Assembly (NCBI RefSeq): GCF_041146795.1
Contig: NC_135168.1
Coordinates: forward strand, 41,725,870 to 41,789,869
DNA from: Maylandia zebra
Lineage: Eukaryota; Chordata; Actinopteri; Cichliformes; Cichlidae
Direction: 5' to 3'
DNA length: 64,000 nucleotides
Each line of letters starts with the position of its first letter. The first letter of the stretch is position 1. The notes beneath the pieces are model-generated. The model ran no database searches, was not told the DNA's origin, and was given only the letters and a program-made list of their open reading frames with translations. A program made the translations under genes and the position numbers. Positions 25,138 to 37,781 of this stretch are shown in pieces.

Positions 25138-28100
25138 CTAATTTTTACATTTAGACACATGCTTGTCATAAACTTCTTGTGAGGGTAATTGTTTCCCACA
25201 CTTCTTGCACTGGATAGCTGCCGGTGGAGAGTGGCACTTCTTTTTGTGCACGTAAAGCTGCGCATTAGTACGAAACATCTCAGGACACCTGTCGCATTTT
25301 AGGGGTTTCTCTCCTGTGTGGATGCGATAGTGTTCAATCAAGATTATTTTGCTCCTCAACACCTTGTGACAGGATAAGCACATGAAGCCACGATTGTGCC
25401 GCACGCCCATTGTTTGCCATCTGGAGCTTTTCTTTGACTGAAGCCTTTCTTTGTTTTGCACAATTTCCTCACTCGTGTGTTTGCGGGGAGAAACTGAACC
25501 CCCTGTGTTCTCTTCGATCTCTTCTAAAGGTTTGGTCCAATATAGGTCTCCATTTATTTCCGTGTTTTGGTCGTTGTGTCTTTTCACCATGTGCAATCTG
25601 AGTGACTGAGCAATGCGGAACGTCTTTTGACAAATGCTGCATGAATACGGCTTTTCACCAGTATGAATCCGCATGTGCTCTATTAGCTTGAACCGAAAAT
25701 CAAATGACTTGCTGCAGTGCGTGCAGGGGTACCTTCCCGCGTTTTTATTTCCCTCCTTATTGTTGTTGCTGCTTGAGGAACGGGTGCGCTCTTCACTGAC
25801 GGCCTGTTTTTTGCTTGCCGTACGGTTTTCTCTTTTATCAGCTGGTTTGCCTTCAGAGCTGGCTGCCAACAATTTCTTGAGTTTTGCACAATTACGTTTA
25901 TGATGTCTCAGTGTGCTCGGAAATGGGAAGATTTTCTTGCAGCCTCGACACGTCTTGTGTGATCGTACGTGCACATCTCGGCCAAATTCTGTATCGAAAA
26001 CTTTTTTGCAAATCTTGCAGGAGTAAGCATTTTTGCTGCCACTTTCCATTGTTTCATGTTCTTTGGACGTGGACTCAGTTGATGCAGTTTTTCTTTCCCC
26101 TCTTCTGCTCTTCACTTCATTTTCTTGCTTTTGTCCTGTTAATTTTCTCCTCCTTCGTCTATGATGTCCCAAAGCAATTAGGTCCGGATATTCCTCTTTG
26201 ATGTCATGGAGTAACAGTTTCACATCATTTTTAATGTTCTGAAACCAATGATCATGTGCTGGAAATCTTTTGTCCTTACCTGTTTTTTTGCTCTCTATTA
26301 AATTTGAAACTGTGAAGAAAAACATGGAAAAAATATTTAACATAACATGAATGTTATATGCCAAACTGTGCATTTGCATTTTGAAATAAACTAATGCAAA
26401 CATTTAACTGATATCACAAGCTGAGCACTGAATAAGCAAATATGAAGGGGAAAATGGTGATATTTCTTACACTTTCTTATTCCTAGATCAGCCAGATTGC
26501 AGACTGGTAATACACATCCACATGAAGAGCTGCAGCTTAAATTTTATAAGGGAAGGCTTACTTGGGAAGGCTTTGTGATTTATTAGTACACACAAGTATA
26601 TTTGGAGACTTATTTGAGCATTTTTTTTAAGAAAGCAGCTTAAAGTATCTTTTATTTTAGCATACAATTGGTTCTATTTAGTGTAAACAACAATCCCATT
26701 GTTTTACAAGCATTAATACAGGATCCTAAAACTTGGAACCTTCTTGTACTTTTTGATCTTAAATCAAAAGCACATGCAAGCAAACCTAAATTTGAATTCT
26801 GTTTTTATATAAATTCTTTTCTCTCAGACCATTCAACCCCACAGGGCTGCATCTGAGACAGTAAAATCTAAAACTCTCTTATGCACATCTACATATCAAA
26901 TTAATGAACAAGCAATTTGAATCCATCAAATTCTAATCAGTCTTAATGACAGAGCTGTGATACCCAGCTAACTTACAGACAACATTTTTGCCTATTTTCC
27001 ATCCTTACTTCAAATAGGTTGAACTTTATAACAACACAGCAGCTCTTTTTAAGTCTTAATGACCAAACATCTTTAAACCCACGCAAACTCAAATTGCTGC
27101 TTTGTCTTTAGGAGATGTGTTACTTTCAGCTTGTATTATGTACTTAACATCTTCACCTTTTCTCTGTAAAATCAGTTGCCCTGATGTCAGTAGACTGGTT
27201 CGCATTTCTTACTGGTCACACTCTGTCAACACCCACCCTTTCATGTGAACATGCTGATAGCTAGATTGTGCCAACTTCTTTAGTTGACAAGCACCTTCAT
27301 GTGACTGCTTAGCTTGATTGCCCAGGTTGGGCACATTGGATTTTCTTTGTATTGCACACCCCAGTTCACTGTTGTGACACGTCTCTGCTCTTGAGAGTTG
27401 CACCAAGTTATAGGGCCACTCCAACCAGATCCAACAATAGATGGGGAACCGGTTCACATGCTGCTACACTGAGCTCAGTGAGGGTGCAGATCAGAAAAAT
27501 AATAGTATTTCAAGTATGGGGCAGTTCCAGTTCAACCTCAGGATGACAGATTCACTGAAGAGACAGCTAATCATGCTGCTCCATTAATTGGCACAAGTAA
27601 TTAGGCAAAATTAAATATCTGCTGAGTAGAAAACTATAAACAGATCTGATGATTCACTGAAACTTTTGCTCACAACACCCACCAACAATATTATCACATG
27701 GAAAACAGAGGCACGCTGTCACTTCTGGCATGAAATAGTAAATGAAAGAATTAAGACTCACTTCTACTGGATCTCCTGGCACTCTTTCTTCTCTGGTTCA
27801 AGTCAATGTCACAGCGAACTCCCTAAAATATAGATATACATATAGATGATAATCTCCAAAGACTAACAGGGCAATTTACAAGTAAACGAAATGCTCATGG
27901 AGCTGTGTTTGCATAAAGAGACAAACATCATCTGAAGAATTTGTTTCTTTTAGTTTTCAGCTAAAGTAAATAAGTAAAGTAAATAGATGTAACAGAACAG
28001 AAGAGTGCAGTAAACATTTTAATTTTTTATCAAGTCATTAGGAGCCACAACATCTTAGGTGAACTTGCACAATTTCAGTATGCATTTGTAAATTTCGGTT

Positions 28101-29162
28101 TGATTTAAAGGTTTAGCTATTGTTTATATTAGTTTCATTTTTAAAAATGTGTTTTCACCACTTAGTGAAAGTAATAATAATGCACCAGTGTGCATTGCAT
28201 GCCACCTCATATGATTATTAAATACAATTAGTCAATCAAAAACATTTGATAACCAAACAAATTTGTAAATTCTCATCTTACAAACTATGTAGCTGTATAC
28301 ACATCATTGCACTCCTAAATTTCAGTTTTCTGTGAAACGTTGTAAGCGAGCCTCAAGTCGTCACAAAACGAAGATGTTTTTTTTCCTCTTCTGAAAACAT
28401 AAAAGTCAAGTTGCAGATTTCTCTGGTGGTTAAGGATGCTACATCCACAGTTCTACCTTCAACTACATACCTCATCCTTGGGGATTGTAATATGACACAG
28501 AGGTATGGACAACGCCCGTAGTCGTACACTGGGACACACAACTTCATCTGGTTTGGTCACTGTCTCGTAGCCCAGAGGAGAACACCAGTCATCGGGTACT
28601 GCACAAACCAATGCACGAAAATTGCAAACATGCTTAAAGTTAAGCCAGGCAACTGTTTTACTGAGTAAAAATAATCTTGCAACAGTCTACCAAGATTAAA
28701 TCAAATAATCAATTATGATCAACTCTGCACACGCACTCCACCACTGCCCTGGAGGTTATAAACAGTAACACCTATTTGTTCATAAATGTCATTTAGTCAT
28801 AATGTAGTCAAAGAAGTAACTACATTTAAAATTATACCTTCAAAATCAATCTCAGGGACCTCAGAAGACTGTCCTGGAGTTTCAGTGACAACTTCAACCT
28901 CTGTTTGCGACGGATTCGTCTGGATTTGATTCGTCTTTACCTGTCTTCCTCTTGCATCCTCAAGTTCTTTCAGCTTTAGCTCTGCTGTCTGCAGCTTTAT
29001 TTTAAGTTGGGTGACCTCTTGTCCTTTCTGTGCCAGCTCCATTTGATTGTCATACAATGTGTTTTCAAAAATCTTCATTATCTCAAACACGGCTCTCCTC
29101 GAAATAGATTCCATAGCTGTGGTCAGCTGGGCCTTGAACCCTCTTGTTAGAATGTCAGACAT
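25138..29162 (-). CDS. C2H2/C2HC zinc-finger protein, seven fingers
   Basis: Likely nuclear DNA-binding protein, 561 residues from four exons: 28838-29162, 28471-28598, 27762-27822 and 25138-26309 (325, 128, 61 and 1172 nt; phases 1, 0, 1). The first exon has the shared module (FKAQLTTAMESISRRAVFEI) and a Q/K/E-rich coiled coil. Exon 2 encodes PDDWCSPLGYETVTKPDE. The last exon opens with a basic patch (HHRRRRRKL) and encodes seven fingers in three clusters: YSCKIC and a C2HC finger starting CRGCKKIFPF; YPCTHC and YSCSIC; FMCLSC, LKCDRC and a final C2HC finger starting IQCKKCGKQL. TGEKP linkers join fingers 3-4 and 5-6. The apparent N-terminal extension MFALVYFKM in the last exon is intron sequence. 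No named orthologue is recalled. Confidence 0.87.
26310..28837. other. introns of the second zinc-finger gene
   Basis: Introns at 26310-27761, 27823-28470 and 28599-28837. AT-rich, with no element or extra exon recognised. Confidence 0.6.
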
Positions 29163-31065
29163 TTTTGAAAGCGACTTGCAGATATCCTAGTATCATAAAT
29201 TTGTGTGTGGTGGTAGCTTCACTCCTAAACACAGGGATTAGAGATGAAGTTAGGTATTCTTACAAGCTTTACATTAATTATGACAGCAATTTAAAGTGTA
29301 TATTTGCTGATAAAGTCTCCTCTCTGCCCCATAACTTTCCACCTAATGTTATGGCGCTAAATACATAAAAGAGTATTTAGGTGGAAATGATAAGTAGGTC
29401 TGGACTTAGAACAGGACTTACAAACAGCAAATATACACGTTTTTATTCCCTTATTCCCATCTGGTAGAGCAACTATCATTCATAACCTGATTTAGTTAAA
29501 AAATACTTTTTTTTAAAAAATATCACTGGTGGATGTATTTTTAGGTTGTTTATTTTATTCATGTTTACATTTATTCCATTAATCTGTATGGAAACCATCA
29601 CATGTTGCAACAGAAAGATTTAAACTGCATTTATTTTAGCATGCAAGTTTAGTTACCTAGTAAGACAAGTAGTTCACTCTCCCGTATTTCCTTAAGGAAA
29701 AAAAACTGAACAAAAACAGCAGTAAAAACCTAACCCAGACGGTTAACTACATTTGATCACCATTCATAAACAGCTATTCGTAAACCACTTCATTTTTACT
29801 ATAAGCCATGGTGATAGATTAAAACCCCGGTTCAAAATTAACGTCGAACAGACGAATAATCACTATTACAACGTGCATGCGTCATTTTATCTCAAATATA
29901 ACCACTTCAGAGAGGCTACTGTTAACACATGGCGGGTGATTTCCTTATCTATCCAAATACCTACAGTGCGGCACAGTGAAACTCCTTCGAGGCTTGACTT
30001 TCTGAACTTCGCCTTCAACCCAGAAATTTGCTAGACTAGAACTAAAGAAGGAACCCGATTATGGCGCCTAGATACCAAAATCGTGTCTTAAATTGGTTTT
30101 GCGTTAGCTAATGTACATAAACCTAACATATTCAGCCGCCATTTCGCTCAAGAGAAGAAGAAGGAAACGGGTACGTCACTGCTACGTCGGTTTATAGTAG
30201 AAAAAAAACCCAAAGTAATCATGGATTTATTAAAACGCTCAATATTTTTGAAGCAAGTGAAAATTAAATACATAAATATACAGTTAATAACAGACAGATA
30301 TTTTCCGTTCGCAATATTTATATTTTCTCGCCATCTTTGGTATCAAACGTAGCGGCTACCATGGCAACCATCTAATACAGCACGAGCCGGTCTATTCGTC
30401 TGCTACATACAACACTAACCTGCTTCTTTTTTTACCTGCATGCGAGAGAAGCTGTTTTTCTGTACCTGAACTACTGAATTGAACCAATTAGGGACAGCAA
30501 AGACACTGAAAAACACAAGGCCACAGCTTAACCTGATATTTCCTGACTGAACTTTTCCCGCCGCGCAGTGATATGACGTTTCCTCCCGTCACGAATTTCC
30601 GGTAGGAGTTCGTGACATTTATTATTTGTACATTTATTTATTTTTAATAGTTTTGTGTTTCGTATCCATTTCAAAAAGTGTTTTGACTAATATTTGGCTT
30701 TTAATTTTAACCTGGCATTCCGCGCTTTTGACAGTTTTTAAGAGGCGATATATAAACTGAATTATTATTATTAATATTATTATTATTATGAGAATGCAAA
30801 GCATCAAGCTGTGTGGAGATATTTTAACCATGCTTGAAGAATTCACAGATAAGCCCCAAAATAACCGCTAGACAAAGTTAAATACAATCCAAAACCTGAG
30901 AAAATTAAACCCTTTCATGAATGCCTGATCCCCAAATTAATGATTTATTTTCTCTTTCTGCAATATTCAGTTTGAAATACAGAAAAGGAAGCAGACTGTG
31001 CAGGTTTACAGTGTCATCACTGACGAAATATTTACTTCACAAACTCTTTGTACAACTGAGTATTG
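29163..31065. other. 5' flank of the second zinc-finger gene and intergenic DNA
   Basis: Probably holds the promoter of the minus-strand zinc-finger gene between about 29.2 and 30.6 kb; 30020-30620 has more CpG than its surroundings. A short ATT/ATA repeat lies at 30764-30789. No gene recognised. Confidence 0.45.
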
Positions 31066-31069
31066 TTGA

Positions 31070-31335
31070 TGACAAAGTCTATCCATTTATGACCAGAGTA
31101 TACCCATCTTCTGTTGTCTGCTTCCAGCAGGATTATGTGCCATGTCACAATCATCTCAAACTAGTTTCTTGATTGTGACAGTTAGAGATTCTCGTCATGA
31201 ATGCAAATCTCACAAATATGCACCGTGTGATGATACGTCAACATGGGCCAAAATCTCTGATGTTTCCGGCACAGTGTTGAATCTATGCTACGGAAGATTA
31301 AAGCAAATCTTGCCCAGCCAAAACGTTGCATAGAT
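31070..31335 (+). mobile_element. Tc1/mariner transposase 3' fragment
   Basis: The plus strand reads CFQQDYVPCHNHLKLVS, matching the QQDNAPCH region around the second catalytic aspartate of Tc1-like transposases. It continues to ACATGGGCCAAAATCTCTGA and GTTGAATCTATGC, the 3' coding end of the same family. It is interrupted and has no terminal repeat here. The element at 42.9 kb carries the 5' end of what looks like the same family. Confidence 0.7.
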
Positions 31336-31842
31336 TTTTGTAGAGCTACAGCAGACTGAACAATCTACACTTGTATGCACAGCCTGAAAACAGCTTAATT
31401 GTCATGCTTGGGTACATGGATATATACAGTTAATGGCTTGGCTCCTATGGCCTGATGATGAACACTTCAAAGTGAGTTTTGTATGAATCCGTGTATTTCA
31501 ATAATACTTAATATGTATCCTGACAATATACCTGATACTTGACCAGGCACAATGACAAGGACAACTTGCTTAGCTCATTAATGGACAACATTTTCAGAGC
31601 ATTAACACTCAGTAGCAATTAGTTTACAGTGATAGTTTCAAATGGGATAAACAACAATTAACAGATGGCTTGTCTTTCACTATCATGCAATCGTAATATT
31701 TCCCCTGTGCCGTCCACATAGTGTTCCAGTCAAAGTAAGATTCCATCACAGCTCCCTGACTGCTCTAACACATACCTGTCAGGATCCTTTTTCATTGAAA
31801 ACAAAGGAAAACAGAAAATCATTTATGGTTTATAGGATTTGC
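31336..31842. other. intergenic, nothing recognised
   Basis: About 500 bases between the Tc1 fragment and the mif poly(A) signal, without open frames or repeats of note. Confidence 0.5.
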
Positions 31843-31848
31843 TTTATT
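31843..31848 (-). terminator. mif: poly(A) signal of mif
   Basis: AATAAA on the minus strand, about 170 bases past the mif stop codon. Confidence 0.7.
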
Positions 31849-32015
31849 GCATTTAAATGGGAAAGTTATAGTGCAATGCTAAAGAGTCTGGATAAGTGCT
31901 TTTAAGGTAGTCAGTATTTCTACAAGTGGATCACCAATTGTCTTCAACTCATCATTTAGTCAGTTATAAGTTCCTGTAGGAAAATTCTGGAATGATCTTT
32001 TTTTTGACCTCCATT

Positions 32016-33172
32016 TCAGCCAAAGGTTGTGCTGTTCCAGGCCACATTGGCTGCTTCCATGTCCATAAAGTTAATATACATCCTGAAATACACAAGAGAG
32101 AAGGAAAAATAGGTCAATGAGAGTAGACACTGACAGCCAGACGGGGGTGGGGATTGCTTCTGTAACCATGTTACTTTCACTCATCAAATTATTAAAAATG
32201 TGCTGGTTAAAGTGTGTCTTTGGTACCTTTCAGGAGAGATGCCCAGGTGTTTGTTGAGCAGTCCACACAGCAGTTTAGAGTATTGCCTGTTGGCAGCACC
32301 ACTGATCTTGCCAATGCTGTAGAGGAAGCAGAGTGCGCAGGGGTCTCCCTTCCCTCCAAACATCATCATTTGGTCAGGGTTGATGTGCACAGATACGTAC
32401 TGGTGTGTACAAGACAGAAGCACAAAACGGTGCAAACAAATTTTAAAACAATTAACCAGTGAAGGCTGTGGATTTTTGAAAAGTTACCAATATCTTCATT
32501 TATTTTCCATTTCTGTACACAAGTAGAGAATCTCTATAATATATTTTAACATTGTCGCCTATGTAGCACTTAATTAAGCACTTAATTACAGTCTAATAAA
32601 GAAACCATAGAATCGTCTGATTATAATTCAATAACATGATGACTCATGTTATTGAATTATATTTATATATATATTTATTTTATTTTGTTCTCATCATTGA
32701 TGAGAATAAAATGTCTGTCTCCTTTAATGTTGACTATTTATGAGTAGGTTACTTGATTATAAGAGTATTAATGTGACGTAATGAAGCGCCATCCAGATAT
32801 TCTTATGGCCAAGCTTGCATTTGAAGCGGGTGAGTGATCCAACTCCACCGATCAATGATCTCCCAGCGCTGGCAGTCTACACACTGTCTGCATAATTACA
32901 CAAGACAAAGCCAGCCTAGTTTACCGAGTGGAGCTCTATATAATATGCTTTCATCAGAGAAGTTAAATCTAAACATGCGGAATTAAAGGGGACAGCCATT
33001 GATTGATAGTTATGACGTACAATCGCGTGAGGGTAGGTGGAAGAATGAGCGCGTGCCGGCCTACCTGTGCAGGTTTTCCCATAGCTTTGGCCAGCTCCTC
33101 TGTAGCCTCGGACAGGAGAGCTGCCGGTACATCACCTCTGGCAACATTGGTGTTCACTACAAACATCGGCAT
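32016..33172 (-). CDS. mif: macrophage migration inhibitory factor
   Basis: Small cytokine and tautomerase that acts as a trimer; it is released without a signal peptide and in mammals signals through CD74. Three exons, 33065-33172, 32227-32399 and 32016-32082 (108, 173 and 67 nt), give 115 residues, the same exon sizes and length as the mammalian gene as I recall them. The protein starts [16 protein letters not shown], so Pro2, the catalytic base after Met removal, is present. Lys33 (AMGKPAQ) is in the usual place, the CALC motif at residues 57-60 is intact, and the end is [10 protein letters not shown]. The start is set by MPMF; an upstream in-frame ATG adding MRERSVAI would block exposure of Pro2. 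Mif is flanked by zinc-finger genes on both sides. Confidence 0.97.
32400..33064. other. first intron of mif
   Basis: AT-rich intron of 665 bases with an imperfect palindromic stretch around 32625-32665 (TGATTATAATTCAATAACAT followed by its near complement). No coding feature. Confidence 0.7.
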
Positions 33173-33412
33173 TATTGCAACGCTTCTCTCCCTCAAGGTG
33201 CAGCGGCTGGTATTCTTCGCCTTCCTGCTTCTTCTTCTTCTTCTTCTGGTTGTAGGGTTGGCAACTAGCTTGTAGACGCATTACCGCCACCTACCAGACT
33301 TAAGTGTTTCACAATTACAAAAGTCGCTAATGGCCCTGCATTAATAGCAACACATATTTAAACAACTTCGGCCTCTTACAACTCACTATGGGCCTTTTCC
33401 TTCTCCACCTCT

Positions 33413-33870
33413 CTCATTGAGATTTAATTCAATTTTATTTACATAGCGCCATATTATAACAGTTGCCTTAAGGCACTTTATATTGTACGGTATAGAGAAA
33501 CCAAAGACAACCCCAACAATCATATGAACCGCTTTGAGCAAATACTTTGGAGACAGTGGGAAGGAAAATCTCCCTTTTAACAGGAAGAATTCTCCGATAA
33601 AACCCGGCTCAGGAAGGGGGAAGGAGGAATGGGGTGGGAGGAGGAAGAGAAGACAAAGACACGATGTGGAAGAGAGCCAGAAAAACTAGTTCATGCATTT
33701 ATTATTTCTCGACTGGACTACTGTAATACATTATTATCAGGATGTCCTTAAAAGAAAAAGGTGAAAATCTATGCTATGCCTTCTAATGATATTGCCCAAG
33801 GGTAGAGTTGGATGTTCAGAGGACTGGAGGAGCCAGGGATCAAACCACCAACCTTCCAATCAGTGGGTAT
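33413..33870. mobile_element. LINE-derived repeat fragments
   Basis: 33425-33665 reads TCAATTTTATTTACATAGCG and then an AGTGGGAAGGAAAATCTCCC block, a tail I recognise as very abundant in percomorph genomes, in minus orientation. 33665-33760 translates on the plus strand to KLVHAFIISRLDYCNTLLSG, the thumb region of L2-like reverse transcriptases. The two pieces therefore come from different insertions. Confidence 0.65.
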
Positions 33871-33917
33871 ACCTCCTGAGTTGCAGCCGTCTGGCTGCAG
33901 GTTAAAGACTTTTTTTT

Positions 33918-34032
33918 GTCTCTGTCTTGGTCTCCTCGCGACTTTGTCTTAGTCTTGACTCGGTCTTGGTCTTGTCTTGGTCTCGATACCCTCTGGTCTT
34001 GGTATTGTCTTGGTCTTGGTTTAGGTGGTCTT
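33918..34032. repeat. GTCTTG-type minisatellite
   Basis: Degenerate tandem units of TCTTGG / GTCTTG, for example CTTGGTCTTGTCTTGGTCTC. Confidence 0.8.
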
Positions 34033-34079
34033 GATTACAAGTCTACCTAAGGGAAGCATGTGTGATGCAATTGGAATTG

Positions 34080-34400
34080 GTCCTAGCACCCTAAAACCCT
34101 GTGGAACTCCATAATTAAACTTACTGTGTGAAGAGGACTCCCCATTTACATGAACAAACTGGAGTCTATTAGATATATATGATTGAAATCACTGCCGCGC
34201 AGTACCTATAATACCTGCAGCAAGCTCTAATCGCTATAATAAAATATATGATCACTGCTGCACTGAGGTCTAGTAGGACAAGCACAGATTTGTCCACTGT
34301 CAGAGACCATAAGCAGATCATTTGTAACCTTCATTAAAACTGTTCCTGTACTGTGATGAACTCTGAAACCTGACTGAAACTCTTCAAATGAACCAAATAG
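34080..34400 (-). mobile_element. L2/Rex-like LINE reverse transcriptase fragment
   Basis: Minus-strand translation gives FQSGFRVHHSTGTVLMKVTN DLLM, then NYGVPQG-like remains after FVHVNGESS. This is the palm region of L2/Rex-type fish LINEs. Frameshifts and stops break it. Confidence 0.7.
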
Positions 34401-34414
34401 GCTATATGCCTTGT

Positions 34415-34725
34415 CTCCCATCCGTCCGTCCATCCGTTCACTTCCGCTTATCCTTTTCAGGGTCGCGGGGGGCGCTGGAGCCTATCCCAGCTGTCATAGG
34501 GCGAGAGGCAGGGTACACCCTGGACAGGTCGCCAGTCTGTCGCAAGGCTAACACACAGGGACAGACAACCATTCGCACTCACATTCATTTGCACATTCAC
34601 ACCTAGTGACAATTTGGGTTATCCAATTAACCTATCCCCACAAGCTGCATGTCTTTGGACGGTGGGAGGAAGCCGGAGTACCCGGAGAGAACCCACGCAG
34701 ACACGGGGAGAACATGCCTTGTCTC
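34415..34725. repeat. widespread fish interspersed repeat (LINE 3'-tail type)
   Basis: Contains the blocks CACTTCCGCTTATCC, GCATGTCTTTGGACGGTGGG and CCGGAGAGAACCCACGCAGA, a repeat found in very many fish genomes that I associate with L2-type LINE tails. Class assignment is from memory. Confidence 0.6.
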
Positions 34726-34734
34726 CCAGTTCTT

Positions 34735-35350
34735 CTAAATCTTTGTGACTATCCCACTTTTTCCTTGCTAACCTTTTCCTTTGAATTCTTTCCTGTATTT
34801 CCTCATTCCACCACCAAGCCTCTTTATCCTCTTTTCTCTGTCCAGAGGATAGATCAAACGCATTCTTCAACATTTCCCTCAGCACTATAGCTGTACTTTC
34901 ACAGTCATCTTAAGTGTCTTAACGCTTCCTTAATACTCAGAGCCTGGCTCAACTTTTTCCTGAACTCTGTGCAACAGTCTTCCTTCTTCCGCTCCCACCA
35001 GTTAATCCATGGCTCTGCCTTCACTCGTATCCAAAGCCATTTTACAGACTACTATTGAATGGTGTCTAGCTACATTCTCCCCTGCCACCACCTTACAGTC
35101 TCCTGATTTAATTGAGATTGCACCTTTTGGATGTGCTTAGCTTCCTCCAATCTTATACATCAGCTAATGTTCCTTGCTCTCCTTAAAGGAGGCACAGGCA
35201 TTTACATCCTTTTCAGAAAAACCCCCACTAGCATCTGTCCTTTTGCATTTCTCTTCTTATCACCATACCTACCCCAACCCTCCTTATCACCTCTGCTTCC
35301 ACTGAAGTCTACTCTCTCCATCCTGTGGAACACTTTCTAATGCTTCATCG
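34735..35350 (-). mobile_element. RTE-like LINE fragment, endonuclease to linker part
   Basis: Minus-strand translation shows GDKEGWGRYGDKKRNAKGQM near 35.25 kb, WWERKKEDCCTEFRKKLSQAL-like sequence near 34.95 kb and SSGQRKEDKEAWWWNEEIQE near 34.8 kb. These are, in order, the end of the endonuclease and the linker before the reverse transcriptase in the same RTE-like family as the fragments at 6.0 and 50.4 kb. Many stops. Confidence 0.75.
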
Positions 35351-36128
35351 AACTTACTCCTTCTCCTCTGAAATTTTGCACCATCTTTCCAGCTGGGGGG
35401 AATCGTAGTTATTTTTAGGGTTTTTTCCTGCAGTTTCAGGCTCGTAGGCAGCTTAAGAAATCTTCTGTCTATATCTCAGGTTTTCATGAAGAAATAATCT
35501 AATCAAACTGACCTCCTTAAGTATTTACTTTCAAGAATATTGCTCCATGAAATCTAGAAGAATGTATCACTTGCATGTCTACAAACACAGAATTCCACTT
35601 ATTTGCTCCATGCTAAAATTTGTCTATGGGTTTTCTTCTGTATGTGTCTTAGATTCGGTCCTTTTGTGTGGCACTTCATTACTGTCATGTTCTGATTTTA
35701 GGCACATCAGACACCAGTGAAATTCTCAAAAAAATGGGCACCCTTATCCTTCTCCACAGATCTGTCAGTGTCGATTTAAAAATATCTTGCATGTCTCCTC
35801 TTTCCACATCGATAAAACTCAAGTACTAAATGAATGCTTTATTATTTCTTTACCTGAGCTGCAGTCAGTCAATTTCTATTTTCATGTCCACATTGTGACT
35901 GAAGGCCATAACAAAGCTGTATGAAAATAGCCAGTTGTCACATGTTCCCATGCTTCTTGCCACTCGATCCCCTCCTAACACTTGACTTCTTTCTTCCTTC
36001 TCATTTCCAGGGTATCTTTAAGGTTGGTTTTGATGAGTCTTTGTCTCCATGACCTCTGAACTTCAACAAGTAATGTTCTAGCAGCTGTTTCCTCCACACA
36101 GTGGCATCTATCCTGTTTCAGCTTGAAG
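35351..36128. other. unassigned, possibly more decayed LINE
   Basis: May be the 5' continuation of the adjacent minus-strand LINE, but I could not read a convincing endonuclease start. Confidence 0.35.
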
Positions 36129-36134
36129 CACGCG

Positions 36135-36226
<92 letters not shown>
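36129..36226. repeat. (CG)n(CA)n microsatellite
   Basis: Six CG units followed by over 40 CA units, a composite alternating purine-pyrimidine tract of nearly 100 bases. Confidence 0.97.
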
Positions 36227-36227
<1 letters not shown>

Positions 36228-36611
36228 CTAATGATCTTACAGCCCTGAGAGATATGAGATCCCAAGCCTGGACAATATGATGATGCAGATCCATAAACCA
36301 CACTCTCATACTCAAGATCTAATTAGGGCAGCAATATCTGCACTCCATTCTGCTCCTAAAATACATAATGTTTATAACATTTTCTCATTTATCTGCATCA
36401 CTCTGTGTGTATATAGCAACTTTCCATGTCACCATGCGCTTGCAGGTGAGCATCAAATTGATGTGCTTTCTTTCTTGTTAAGAACATTATCTGTGTTTGT
36501 TTCCACAAAAATTTGATCTCCAATTTCAGTGCTGCTAAGTGATGACAGACTCTTATCCCTCTGTCAAAGGATATGATTTAAGATTATTTTCCAAAAATCC
36601 TTATTTCTGCA

Positions 36612-36648
<37 letters not shown>

Positions 36649-36844
36649 TATTATGCTAGTCTTATTTTTAAATTTAGGCAAACTGATTTACAAATGTATT
36701 TTCAAACAATGAAACAATTAAAACCCTTTAAAGTGACATGAACATGAACATGAAAAACTTTAGTATTCTACTATGCTAACTTTGTCGTTTTTTTCTGCAA
36801 CTGGTAATGCAATTGTATACGCACTTCTGTCTTAAAACTACTAA
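36227..36844. other. unassigned sequence with an ATT repeat
   Basis: Holds a (TTA)n microsatellite at 36613-36654 and otherwise nothing recognised. Confidence 0.5.
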
Positions 36845-37781
36845 ACTATGAACAGAGGTGGGAAGTAACTAAGTACAAATACTTCGTTACTGTACACTCC
36901 CTACATTTTTAAAGAAATATCCGCACATCTGCTACTACTACTTCTACTACTTACATTTTCTAACAGACTCTTACATTTGGTTCATCTATAGCGTTTATAC
37001 TCGGGAGTTAAAAGTCGGTGGAAGGAGTGCATGTGTTTTTGTTTGCGATACTTCAGAAACTGTCTAGCGCTACAGAAGAGGAGACAGCATGAAGGGAGTT
37101 ACGTTTTTATTAAGTAGTAATTTTAAATCCAACTTTTCTGTCAGCTGTGTGCATTTTGCAGCACAGTCTGTTGCTAGTTAAATACCAGCAGATGTATTTC
37201 ACAGAGAGACAAAAGAGAGAGCTAACTTGTAGAAAGTTAGCTCTCTTTGATATAGAAAGATGCAGAAAGATAGACAGAAGGGGAAGAAGACAGGTTATAT
37301 GTAAGGGTAAGGACTGATAAACTGAAGATTTAAATCTTACATATGATGTCATCATTTTCAATCACGCATTGGATTTGTATATAATATGCTGTAATAAATT
37401 ATGTATATTTGTTTTGTCCTGCAAAACAAGCTAAGCTGTACTAACTTTGTGTTATTCAAATGTTGCATGAAAATACTGGGTAGTTTTGTCCACGATAAAC
37501 AGGTTCGTTTGCATTAATGTGGTGAATTCACAGCAAAGCTCTGTGTTGGATTGGTGCACAGTGCCTGTGGTGTTCATGGTCAGGCTTAGGTTGCATCAAG
37601 TTGCAGAGATGAATTTGCATTTAAGCTGATGATGTTCAGGCTCATTAGCTGAATTCCAACTTTATAAGCAAAAAGTTGTTTCAGTAGCCTACTTCAACTT
37701 TTACTGGAGTATTTTTTAACCTACTGCTCAACTTCTGCTTAAGTAAATAAAGTCTGTACTGTCGCCACCCCTGACTATGAA
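36845..37781. mobile_element. hAT-type MITE with intact 8-bp target duplication
   Basis: The body 36853-37773 begins CAGAGGTGGGAAGTAAC and ends with GTCGCCACCCCTG, whose complement is CAGGGGTGGCGAC, so the termini are inverted repeats. It is flanked on both sides by ACTATGAA (36845-36852 and 37774-37781), the 8-bp duplication typical of hAT elements. It is 921 bases long and has no transposase frame, so it is non-autonomous. Confidence 0.88.

Noticed and set aside
32969..33196. Longer mif start adding MRERSVAI
   Set aside because: The family needs Pro directly after the initiator Met, and the extension has no counterpart.
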